A stretch of 64,000 nucleotides of DNA from Flavobacterium sp. KACC 22761 (lineage in GTDB: Bacteria > Bacteroidota > Bacteroidia > Flavobacteriales > Flavobacteriaceae), in contig NZ_CP139148.1 of NCBI RefSeq assembly GCF_034058155.1, positions 1,116,001 through 1,180,000 on the forward strand, in the 5' to 3' direction. This document shows positions 54,359 to 61,458 of this stretch, in pieces; within the stretch, counting starts at the first letter, position 1; the number at the start of each line of letters is the position of its first letter. Both the position numbers and the translations under genes were made by a program. Under the pieces are notes generated by a model, which saw nothing but the letters and a program-made list of their open reading frames with translations, ran no database searches and had not been told where the DNA came from.

Positions 54359-54364
54359 ACTAAA

Positions 54365-55108
54365 TTATTTCTCGAATTTTTTAAGCTCAAATTTTTCTCC
54401 GTCAAAAACTCCGTACGTAAAATAGCCAATCCAGTCGCCTAGATTTACATAATTTGAATCTTCGCCAACCGGAATAATCATTGGCAAATGACGATGTCCG
54501 AAAATGAAATAATTGTAGTGTTTGGTTTCGAGTTTTCGTTTCGCGTATAAAACCAACCATTCATTTTCCTCGCCTAAAAATTTTACATCTTCATCGCCAG
54601 AAATCAATTTGTTTTTAACTGATAAATATTGAGCCAAACTTACACCAACATCTGGATGAAGCCAACGAAAAAGCCATTTTGAAAACGGATTTGTAAATAC
54701 CTTTTTCATTCTTTTATAGCCTTTATCGCCAGGACCTTTTCCATCTCCGTGACCAATTAGGAACGTTTTTCCGTTAAAAGTAAATGCTGCATTATCATGA
54801 TAAACCGGAATATTTAATTCGGTTTCAAAATAATCATTCATCCAAAGATCATGATTTCCAACAAAAAAATAAACTGGGATTCCGCTGTCACGAATTTCGG
54901 CTAGCTTGCCTAAAATTCGAACAAAACCTTTCGGAACAACCGTTTTATATTCAAACCAAAAATCAAATAAATCTCCCAATAAAAAAATCGCTTCCGCATC
55001 TTCCTTAACCTCATCAAGCCAAGCCACGAATTTTTTTTCACGCGGTAAACTCAATTCTGGAGTTGGCGCACCAAAATGCTGATCTGAAGCAAAATATATT
55101 TTTTTCAT
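54365..55108 (-). CDS. UDP-2,3-diacylglucosamine diphosphatase (LpxH-like)
   Basis: Calcineurin-like phosphoesterase of 247 residues that hydrolyses UDP-2,3-diacylglucosamine to lipid X in lipid A synthesis. Metal-binding motifs in order: SDQHFG (near 8), LLGDLFDFW (45), VGNHDLWM (82), GHGDGKG (119) and FGHRHLP (205). Slightly longer than E. coli LpxH, as is usual in Bacteroidota. It ends just beside the heptamer array. Confidence 0.9.
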   Translation of the reverse strand: MKKIYFASDQHFGAPTPELSLPREKKFVAWLDEVKEDAEAIFLLGDLFDFWFEYKTVVPKGFVRILGKLAEIRDSGIPVYFFVGNHDLWMNDYFETELNIPVYHDNAAFTFNGKTFLIGHGDGKGPGDKGYKRMKKVFTNPFSKWLFRWLHPDVGVSLAQYLSVKNKLISGDEDVKFLGEENEWLVLYAKRKLETKHYNYFIFGHRHLPMIIPVGEDSNYVNLGDWIGYFTYGVFDGEKFELKKFEK

Positions 55109-55150
55109 TTAGAGTTTTAGATTATAGACTCCTTAGAATTTTAGACTTTT

Positions 55151-55203
55151 GTCACTCTAAGCAAAGTCGAAGGATTGGAATTTGGAATTTCTTTTTTGGA
55201 ATT
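55151..55203. repeat. TCGAAG-family arm and AATTCCAA words
   Basis: GTCACTCTAAGCAAAGTCGA begins the single arm (55151-55173), followed by GGAATTTGGAATTTC-type words. It lies between queD and the phosphatase gene. Confidence 0.55.
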
Positions 55204-55656
55204 TTAGATATTATCTGAAGCGTACCACTCTGCAAAAGACGACTCTGTTTCCTGAAGTTTTAATGAGAAAAGAGAAATTCCGGACGGCAAACGATTTTTA
55301 ATTCTTTCAGCAAAATCAACCACCATATTTTCACTTGTTGGCTGATAATCTACCAAAATCACATGATGACCGCGGTTTTTCAATTCATTTGCCAATTCGA
55401 TATGCGGTGTGGTCTGATTGAAAACAGTTGCATGATCAAATTGATCGACGATTTCTTCTTTTACAATTTTCTTTAGGTCAGAAAAGTCAATCACCATTCC
55501 GAACTTTACATTCGATCGATCTGTAATTGGCGAACCAATAACTGTTACCGATAATTTATAACTGTGTCCGTGAACGTTCTTGCATTTTCCGTCGTAACCG
55601 TACAAAGCGTGACCGGTTTCGAAACTAAATTGTTTTGTAATTCTGATATTACTCAT
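55204..55656 (-). CDS. queD: 6-carboxytetrahydropterin synthase (QueD/PTPS family)
   Basis: Converts dihydroneopterin triphosphate to 6-carboxytetrahydropterin, the second step towards queuosine. 150 residues. Zinc ligands are His in FETGHALYG (near 15) and the pair in NVHGHSYKL (near 31); the catalytic cysteine is in GKCKN (near 26); a conserved FDHATVFN follows near 75. No other queuosine gene is in the window. Confidence 0.88.
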   Translation of the reverse strand: MSNIRITKQFSFETGHALYGYDGKCKNVHGHSYKLSVTVIGSPITDRSNVKFGMVIDFSDLKKIVKEEIVDQFDHATVFNQTTPHIELANELKNRGHHVILVDYQPTSENMVVDFAERIKNRLPSGISLFSLKLQETESSFAEWYASDNI

Positions 55657-55689
55657 CGATTTTTAATTTTAAGCTTGCAAATTTACAAA

Positions 55690-55866
55690 TTAATTGCCGT
55701 TTTTAGCTCTTTTTTTAGCTCTAAGATACATCCACAAAGCAATTCCGCCCAAAACTAAAAACGGAATAAAAGATCCAATGACAACCCCAATTTGATAACC
55801 GCTATCTGGAGCATCTTTAATTTTCTCTGCAATGTCAACTTTTTGCATTAACGAAATAATAGTCAT
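55690..55866 (-). CDS. Small single-helix membrane protein
   Basis: Protein of 58 residues from ATG 55866 (MTIISLMQKVDIAEK); a shorter start at 55848 is possible. One helix (about 27-48, GVVIGSFIPFLVLGGIALWM) and a basic tail (RAKKRAKNGN). The longer frame up to 55941 adds 25 residues that have no support. Function unknown. It lies between the enoyl-CoA hydratase gene and queD on the same strand. Confidence 0.65.
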   Translation of the reverse strand: MTIISLMQKVDIAEKIKDAPDSGYQIGVVIGSFIPFLVLGGIALWMYLRAKKRAKNGN

Positions 55867-55956
55867 GTTCAATGATTTATATAGTGAAAACTTGATTTTA
55901 AAATATTTTTCAAAACTATGCTCGTATTTTTCTAAAATCAATGACTTATATCATAC

Positions 55957-56721
55957 CTATTTTTTAAACTGCAACAAAGCATTTTTAGTAAAATCAGACA
56001 AAACCAATTTACCAGTAATCGCCGCACGTTCAAACAAAAGTGATTCCCATTGCTCAGTTCCTTCCCAAATAATCTTTTTCATTTCATAAAGCGCTTCAGG
56101 ATTATAAGAACTTAATCTTTGGGCAAAATTTTCAACATCTTTATCTAAATTTTCGAAATCACTTATAACCGAATAAAGCCCTTTCTGAAAAGCCCAATCT
56201 GCCGATTTCCATTCGTGAGCTGCTAGAGTCATTTCAGTCATTGCCGTTTTTCCTATTTTACGAGAAACGGCTGGTTCAATCACAAAAGGACCAATTCCGA
56301 TGGCTAATTCAGACAGTTTTACATCACTTTGCGGTGTTGCAAAAACATAATCGCAAGCCGAAATAATTCCGACACCGCCTCCAACAGCTTTTCCTTGTAC
56401 ACGGCCGATTATAATTTTATTGCAATTTCTCATGGCATTCAGCAAATGTGCAAATCCCGAAAAGAATTCTACGCCTTGTTCTTCATTTTCGACTTTTAAA
56501 AGTTCATCAAAAGAAGCACCAGAACAAAAGGTTTTTTCTCCTTCACTTTTTAAGATAATAACCGAAACATTTTCATTTCGGCTCAACGAATTAATTTCTG
56601 CTGTAAGGCGATCCAATAATTGGCGCGGAAAAGAATTACTCGCTGGATGCCCAAACTGAACGGTTGCAATAGTATTTTTAAAAGAAGTTTCTAAACTTCC
56701 GTTTGCATTTTCTAGGCTCAT
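55957..56721 (-). CDS. Enoyl-CoA hydratase/isomerase family protein
   Basis: Crotonase-fold protein of 254 residues. The oxyanion-hole stretches are visible: TFCSGASFDELLK near 65 (CSG-x-D form) and GKAVGGGVGIISACDYVFA near 108. The catalytic Glu pair of true hydratases is not obvious (GIGPFVIEPAVS follows), so an isomerase or another acyl-CoA reaction is possible. No adjoining fatty-acid or phenylacetate genes indicate the pathway. Confidence 0.88.
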   Translation of the reverse strand: MSLENANGSLETSFKNTIATVQFGHPASNSFPRQLLDRLTAEINSLSRNENVSVIILKSEGEKTFCSGASFDELLKVENEEQGVEFFSGFAHLLNAMRNCNKIIIGRVQGKAVGGGVGIISACDYVFATPQSDVKLSELAIGIGPFVIEPAVSRKIGKTAMTEMTLAAHEWKSADWAFQKGLYSVISDFENLDKDVENFAQRLSSYNPEALYEMKKIIWEGTEQWESLLFERAAITGKLVLSDFTKNALLQFKK

Positions 56722-56825
56722 AAAAATTACATTTAAAGGTAAAGTTACGCTTTTGAAAATAATTCATCCGAAACTTCTGAAAATTTGTTTTTTGAGAATT
56801 AATTGACTTTATTTGTTAATGCTTT

Positions 56826-56844
56826 GGGGGATTAGTTCATTTGG
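56826..56844 (+). repeat. Partial copy of the tRNA-Ala 5' end
   Basis: GGGGGATTAGTTCATTTGG matches the first 19 bases of the tRNA at 56866 with one difference, 40 bases upstream in the same orientation. The match ends in the D-arm and is followed by unrelated sequence. Confidence 0.85.
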
Positions 56845-56865
56845 TTTTTCAACGCATATTAAAAA

Positions 56866-56939
56866 GGGGGATTAGCTCATTTGGCTAGAGCGCTACGCTG
56901 GCAGCGTAGAGGTGATCGGTTCGAATCCGATATTCTCCA
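56866..56939 (+). tRNA. tRNA-Ala (anticodon GGC)
   Basis: 74 bases folding to a complete cloverleaf. Acceptor stem GGGGGAT/ATTCTCC with the alanine-identity G3:U70 pair, D-arm GCTC/GAGC, anticodon loop CTGGCAG with GGC, and T-arm with GGTTCGAATCC. The discriminator base is A, and the 3' CCA is not encoded (CAA follows). A terminator lies just downstream. Confidence 0.96.
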
Positions 56940-56945
56940 CAATAT

Positions 56946-56985
56946 AAAAAACCCTTGTAAATTCTGTTTTACAAGGGTTTCATTT
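56946..56985 (+). terminator. Terminator after tRNA-Ala
   Basis: AAACCCTTGTAAA and TTTACAAGGGTTT form a 13-bp stem followed by CATTTTTT. Confidence 0.88.
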
Positions 56986-57005
56986 TTTAGAAAAACTAAT
57001 TCTAA

Positions 57006-57182
57006 TTATTTCTCATTTGCTGCATCATCAGCATCCACTCTATCTTTTTCTGCTTTTTTGAAATCGTTGTTCAGCAAATTTTCCAATTTCTTTTTCTCTC
57101 GTTGATTTTTTCTGATGGTCAACACAACCAAAATCACAACCAAGATTGCCACAATTCCTATTATATTCCAATTAATATCCAT
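57006..57182 (-). CDS. Small single-helix membrane protein with charged tail
   Basis: Protein of 58 residues from ATG 57182: a short MDINWN start, one helix (about 7-23, IIGIVAILVVILVVLTI), then a basic, then acidic, tail (RKNQREKKKLENLL ... DADDAANEK). Composition and framing are typical of a genuine single-pass protein, although it is short. Function unknown. It converges with the tRNA-Ala terminator. Confidence 0.65.
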   Translation of the reverse strand: MDINWNIIGIVAILVVILVVLTIRKNQREKKKLENLLNNDFKKAEKDRVDADDAANEK

Positions 57183-57285
57183 AATTTAAATTTTATACTA
57201 AATATAACCTTTTAAACTATATTACATATTATCAGAATGTTAAGTATTACGCTTAGAAATTAGAAGCAGAAAATTTCGTTTTCAA

Positions 57286-57366
57286 AACAAGCCCCGTCCC
57301 GCTGTCCACTATATCTTTTCCCTGCTAAAGAAGCAGGAAAAAGGATGCCGTTTCCATCGGGGCTAT
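57286..57366 (+). repeat. Dispersed element with CTGCTAAAGAAGCAG hairpin
   Basis: Copy in plus orientation of the element at 39952-40034: a TATCTTTTCCC start, hairpin around CTGCTaaAGAAGCAG, then GGATGCCGTTTCCATCGGGG. It lies in the 870-base gap 57183-58052, which also holds the small-RNA candidate (57612-57820). Confidence 0.75.
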
Positions 57367-57611
57367 AAGAGATTTTTTTGGGTTTCTGTAGATCTTTTTT
57401 TATTTCGATTGTGGCATTACTTTACAGGCACATATTGCAAATTCCCTCAATCGAATTCTAATCCATATCTTACATGAATTTTATACTAAGCAGAAAGCTT
57501 TTTTTACTCAAAAATTAACTATTAAGCAATTTTGTAGTTATTTTTGAATTCCATTTTAAATAAAAAACAAAAATTTAACCTTAAATTGAGAATTAATCAA
57601 CATTTCATTTG

Positions 57612-57820
57612 TACTTTTGCAAAAAATTTGAGTACAATATGAGCCTAAACAAGGCTGAAGCATACTCAAATCTTTAAAAAAAAAGAATAAATATCTGTTT
57701 TTGAATTAAGTATCATTTTTAAATATTTCTGAATTAGTACCCCGAAATTATTAAGATAGAAAATTCATATTCTAGATAAATACCCCAAAAAGCCATAACA
57801 AAAAGTTATGGCTTTTTTTT
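57612..57820 (+). ncRNA. Candidate structured small RNA with own promoter and terminator
   Basis: A -7 word TACTTTTG at 57612-57619, with TTG 23 bases upstream (57586), predicts transcription from about 57625. The RNA would begin with a two-tier hairpin: ATTTGAGTA (57626) pairs with TACTCAAAT (57663), and AGCCT (57642) with AGGCT (57652). An ATG-started 12-codon frame (57639-57677, MSLNKAEAYSNL) lies within it. It ends in AGCCATAAC/GTTATGGCT followed by eight T (57791-57820). No plus-strand gene follows. It matches no RNA family I can name. Confidence 0.55.
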
Positions 57821-57861
57821 TATTAAAAAATCTACCTCAATAAAAAAACCATTCTGATAAC

Positions 57862-57925
57862 CTGCCGTCCACTTTATCTTTCTCTTGCTAAAGAAGTAGA
57901 AAAAAGGATGTCGATTCTATCGTAG
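57862..57925 (+). repeat. Degenerate copy of the TTGCTAAAGAAG element
   Basis: CTTTCTCTTGCTAAAGAAG followed by GGATGTCGATTCTATCG, a third and weaker copy of the family at 39952 and 57286. A GTTCC/GGAAC hairpin lies farther on (about 57976-57989). Nothing else is seen up to 58052. Confidence 0.6.
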
Positions 57926-58052
57926 ATATTTCGTAGAAATTAAATATTGGTAAACAACATTACACGCAACTATTTGTTCCGTAGGAACTTTATAAAATTA
58001 GAAGAATTAAAACAGATCAAATATATAATCCATATTCGTGACTAATAAATAA

Positions 58053-58241
58053 TTACTTATTTTTTAATCTATCAACATAAAAGAAAACTGATGCCCAAAG
58101 TAAGCTGACAAAAAGGATAAATATTCGAATCGAAACAAGTTTTACATCCGCATAACCTCTGAAAGTTCTAATTTCAAAAGCATTGGTGCTAATAAATTGC
58201 CAGATGCAATAAATAAAAAAAAGTGCAAAAATTAGAGACAA
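58053..58241 (-). CDS. Small two-helix membrane protein
   Basis: Protein of 62 residues from a TTG at 58241; no ATG is in frame, so the exact start is uncertain. Two hydrophobic helices (about 1-17 and 36-55), with a positively charged end RLKNK. Composition fits a real membrane peptide. It lies downstream of lpxR on the same strand, separated by 39 bases. Function unknown. Confidence 0.5.
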   Translation of the reverse strand: MSLIFALFFIYCIWQFISTNAFEIRTFRGYADVKLVSIRIFILFVSLLWASVFFYVDRLKNK

Positions 58242-58280
58242 TATTTTATATATATCGATTCATTTTTTAGTTTATAAATT

Positions 58281-59237
58281 TTACCTAATCAAAAACCCCA
58301 TTCGAATACTTCCATAAAAATACCCAGAATTCGTATCAATCCCAGGATCTTTCAATTCTCGGCCTCGGTACAGAAAAGAATAGGATATATTGAATTTGTT
58401 GTGGCGGTATTTAATTCCTGCTTCGGCATTGAAACGAAGTGGTTCCAAATCAAAAGTTACCGGACTTGTATTACTGAACATGCTTCCCTGAATTGTCGCA
58501 TCATAAAACTGATAATTGACCATCGGCATCGCGTAAAAATAAAATTCACGAATTTCATATTGCGGTTCTGAACTAACAGATGCATCATGCAAATTGGAAT
58601 CGTAAATAGGCAAAAGTTTTTTAAAACCAATTCTAGTTAAAAATCCTGTTGAAACACCCGTAAAAATAGTTCCCAAATTTGCTTCCGACTGAAAATGAAG
58701 ATCTATAAAATCATTGTGCCAACTTGAAAACAATTTTTTGGAATAAATCGCATGCGCTTGTACAGCAAACGCATTATGAAGCTGATTTTCCCAGCCAAAC
58801 ACTTTTTTATAACCAATAAGATGATGAAAACTTTCCTGAGTTTCGCGACCAAAAGCATTTGGCCCCATATAACCCAATTGAAAATCTGTTTTTAAAACCG
58901 ATTCGCTTTGATAGAAAAAACTGCGTCCGGCTTCGGCAAAAAGATAACCAGTAAAAGGGCGATCGTTGATATCTACCGCCGTTTCATTAATAAACCTTGG
59001 GTTATAAATGTATTGTCCTAAACGAAATTCGGTTATTTTTTTATTGATTTTTACGTTTTCGTTTTTGGACAAATATCGAAAGAAGAGCTCTAAACCATTG
59101 GTATAATACATGTCATTTTTTGACGATGTATATAAATCATTATCCGAGATAAAACCGAATTCTTTTGTATTCCCCTGTCCGAAAACCAAAACTGTTCCCA
59201 ACAGAAAAATAGCAAAAAAGAAGTTTTTATTTCCCAT
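58281..59237 (-). CDS. LpxR-like lipid A deacylase family outer-membrane protein
   Basis: Outer-membrane barrel protein of 318 residues of the LpxR (DUF2219) family, which in enterics removes the 3'-acyloxyacyl chain of lipid A. The signal peptide ends near VLVFGQ (about 20). The family signature FISDNDLYTSSKNDMYYTNGL is near residue 28 (N/D and T of the active site), with SWHNDFIDLHFQ in the middle. Its start overlaps the mtgA stop by about 11 bases. The operon FAD oxidoreductase-mtgA-lpxR combines envelope functions. Confidence 0.85.
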   Translation of the reverse strand: MGNKNFFFAIFLLGTVLVFGQGNTKEFGFISDNDLYTSSKNDMYYTNGLELFFRYLSKNENVKINKKITEFRLGQYIYNPRFINETAVDINDRPFTGYLFAEAGRSFFYQSESVLKTDFQLGYMGPNAFGRETQESFHHLIGYKKVFGWENQLHNAFAVQAHAIYSKKLFSSWHNDFIDLHFQSEANLGTIFTGVSTGFLTRIGFKKLLPIYDSNLHDASVSSEPQYEIREFYFYAMPMVNYQFYDATIQGSMFSNTSPVTFDLEPLRFNAEAGIKYRHNKFNISYSFLYRGRELKDPGIDTNSGYFYGSIRMGFLIR

Positions 59238-60000
59238 CATAATTTAGTTTGCCAACATAACGCATTTCACGAACAATTCGCTCTTTTCGTCTGTTGATAT
59301 AGCTTGAAGAACCTGTAGCTTTGAATTTTCTTGGATTTGGAAGAATTGCGGCAATTCCTGCTGCTTGCATTGGCGTCAAACTCGAAGCATCACGGCGGTA
59401 CCAATGTTCTGTTGCCGCATAAGCTCCATAAACGCCGTCGCCCATTTCGATACTATTCAAATACACTTCCATAATTCTTTCCTTGCCCCAAATTATCTCG
59501 ATCAAAACAGTAAAATAAGCTTCTAAACCTTTACGCAAGTAACTTTTTCCTTGCCATAAAAAAACGTTTTTTGCGGTTTGTTGCGAAATGGTGCTTCCGC
59601 CACGGATTCGGCGTCCGCGTTCGTTGCTTTTATATGCTTTTTGAAGTGCTTTAAAATCGAAACCGTTGTGCGTCAAAAACGTTCCGTCTTCACTCGCAAT
59701 TACAGCTTTTTGAAGATTCTTCGAAATTTTATCAATTGGCTCCCAGTCATGATCAAAATAAACTTCTTTTCCAGCCCATTTATTTTCGATGGCGCGAATC
59801 AGCATCAAAGGCGTGAAAGGCACTGGCACATATTTAAAAAAGATCACCGAACCAATTGACAATCCAAAAAACCACAACATTGCTTTGATAAAAAACCATT
59901 TGACCTTTTCGCCAAACGTTCGATTGCTTTTCTTTTTTCCTGCTAGTTTTGGTTTACTTGTTGCCGGCTTTTTTGGTGCTGGTTTTTTGGTTGCTGCCAT
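59227..60000 (-). CDS. mtgA: Monofunctional peptidoglycan transglycosylase
   Basis: Polymerises lipid II glycan strands (GT51). 257 residues: a Lys/Pro/Ala-rich cytoplasmic tail (2-30), a membrane helix (about 42-58), then the catalytic domain with AVIASEDGTFLTHNGFD near 100 (catalytic Glu), RGGSTISQQTAKNVFLW near 130 and KERIMEVYLNSIEMG near 165. The ATG at 60000 overlaps the preceding stop (TAATG), so translation is coupled with the oxidoreductase gene. Confidence 0.93.
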   Translation of the reverse strand: MAATKKPAPKKPATSKPKLAGKKKSNRTFGEKVKWFFIKAMLWFFGLSIGSVIFFKYVPVPFTPLMLIRAIENKWAGKEVYFDHDWEPIDKISKNLQKAVIASEDGTFLTHNGFDFKALQKAYKSNERGRRIRGGSTISQQTAKNVFLWQGKSYLRKGLEAYFTVLIEIIWGKERIMEVYLNSIEMGDGVYGAYAATEHWYRRDASSLTPMQAAGIAAILPNPRKFKATGSSSYINRRKERIVREMRYVGKLNYDGK

Positions 60001-61112
60001 TATATTAAATCTGCTAATTCTGTTCCTATTAAACTGCCAATCGCCACTCCCATTCCGCCTAAACGCACTCCACAAAACACGTTTTCAGAAAGTTGTGACA
60101 CGACAGGATTCTTGCTGTTTCCTATTCCCATGATACCGCTCCAACGATGCGCTATCTGAAAATCCTGATTTGGTAAAATTACATTTTTCAGCAAATCTTC
60201 CAATTTATTTTGAATAATTTTCGTGTTACCAAATTCGGTTGTGGTTTCGCCTTCAAAATCCAAATTTCGGCCTCCGCCAAATAAAATTCGGTCACCAATA
60301 TTTCTGAAATAATAATAACCACGATCTAAATGAAAGGTTCCTTTGATATCTAAATTGTGAATCGGTTCTGTAATTAAAACCTGTGCCCTAGCCGGTTTTA
60401 CAGCTCCATTTGTCAAAGATCCTGCAAAACCATTGGTTGCAAAAAGCAGTTTTTTGGTTTTAAAGCTAAAATCATTCAACACTACTTCAACATGATTTCC
60501 TGAATCTTGATAAGAAGTTACGGTTTGCTGATTTAAAATTAAAATATCGGCCGAAACGGCTTGCTTCAATAATTCCTGCATCATATTTCCGGTATCAATC
60601 TGTGCTTCAAACGGATTAAAAATCAAATACTCGTGAATGTTTTCAAAACCAAAACGGTCCACTTCTTTAGAAAAAACATCGGCTTTGAAAAGCGGTTTTA
60701 AAACTTCATTTATAAAAGGAATTTTCGAAATGCATTCGTTATAGCCCAATTCGTCTTCTTTCAAAAACAATTCATATCCGCCGTGAGGTTTGAAATCAAT
60801 GGCCGAATCACCTAATCTTTTTCGGAGCAACTTCAAACCTTTCCAACGCTTTTCGATCAAATTCACCACATCATCTTCTGAATGCGTTTTTAAATCGTCC
60901 ATTATTTCCGAAAGACTTCCAAAGCAGGCAAAACCGGCATTTTTTGTACTTGCGCCTTGTGGCAACATTCCTCTTTCTAAAACCAAAATCTTAGAAGCTG
61001 GAAATCTTTCGCGCAAGCGCAATGCCGCATGAAGACCAACAATGCCACTTCCTACAATGGTGTAATCAACATTTGTAAACCAATTTTTGAGTTCCCAATA
61101 ACTTAATTCCAT
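60000..61112 (-). CDS. FAD-dependent oxidoreductase (glycine/D-amino-acid oxidase family)
   Basis: Flavoprotein of 370 residues of the DAO family. The dinucleotide-binding motif GSGIVGLHAAL is at residue 21, the FAD-binding acidic end VLERG near 46, and the C-terminal FAD-contact segment CGVRLGGMGVAIGSLIG near 350. A glycine/methionine-rich STKNAGFACFGS follows. Substrate unknown. It starts an operon with mtgA and the LpxR-like gene, an unusual neighbour for cell-wall enzymes. Confidence 0.87.
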   Translation of the reverse strand: MELSYWELKNWFTNVDYTIVGSGIVGLHAALRLRERFPASKILVLERGMLPQGASTKNAGFACFGSLSEIMDDLKTHSEDDVVNLIEKRWKGLKLLRKRLGDSAIDFKPHGGYELFLKEDELGYNECISKIPFINEVLKPLFKADVFSKEVDRFGFENIHEYLIFNPFEAQIDTGNMMQELLKQAVSADILILNQQTVTSYQDSGNHVEVVLNDFSFKTKKLLFATNGFAGSLTNGAVKPARAQVLITEPIHNLDIKGTFHLDRGYYYFRNIGDRILFGGGRNLDFEGETTTEFGNTKIIQNKLEDLLKNVILPNQDFQIAHRWSGIMGIGNSKNPVVSQLSENVFCGVRLGGMGVAIGSLIGTELADLI

Positions 61113-61458
61113 CTTTCTTAAAAATAAATTCCAATATTTTAAATTCCAAATTCCAAACTTGGGTTAAATTACAATTTTTTTAAATTCCAAATTCCAAGCT
61201 TTGGGTTAAATTACAAAACTAAATTCCAAATATAAAATCCCAAATTCCAAAACTTCATAAATTAAAAAAACACTTATATTTTCAGGCTGAGCGTCCCGAA
61301 GACTTTTGGAGAAGCCTCTTACGTTGCGCCCTTCTCCCGAAGTCTCGGGATCGCTCAGGGTGACAATTGGAATTTGGAATTTTCTTCATTGGAATTTTAA
61401 CAATTAATTGGAATTTAAATGTTGTATTTTTAGCGTCACAAAAAAAGAATATTAGATT
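61113..61458. repeat. Spacer with AATTCCAA and TCGAAG-type repeats
   Basis: The 346-base divergent spacer is mostly made of AAATTCCAA runs (61135-61250, 61370-61400), and contains a large palindrome (about 61283-61364) whose arms include CTGAGCG...TCCCGA and TCGGGAT...CGCTCAG. No gene. A -7-like word TATTTTTA near 61425 may serve the peptidase gene. Confidence 0.7.

Noticed and set aside
54223..54429. 68-codon minus-strand frame with ESRKSKV repeats
   Set aside because: It is the translation of the 7-base array (3 units make 7 codons) plus the end of the LpxH-like gene read in another frame; no start signal or independent coding character.
57612..57820. tmRNA, 6S RNA, SRP RNA or RNase P RNA
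   Set aside because: No tRNA-like ends, tag peptide ending in AA, SRP GGAA-type loop or RNase P core words are visible. The gap RNA is reported as an unassigned candidate.
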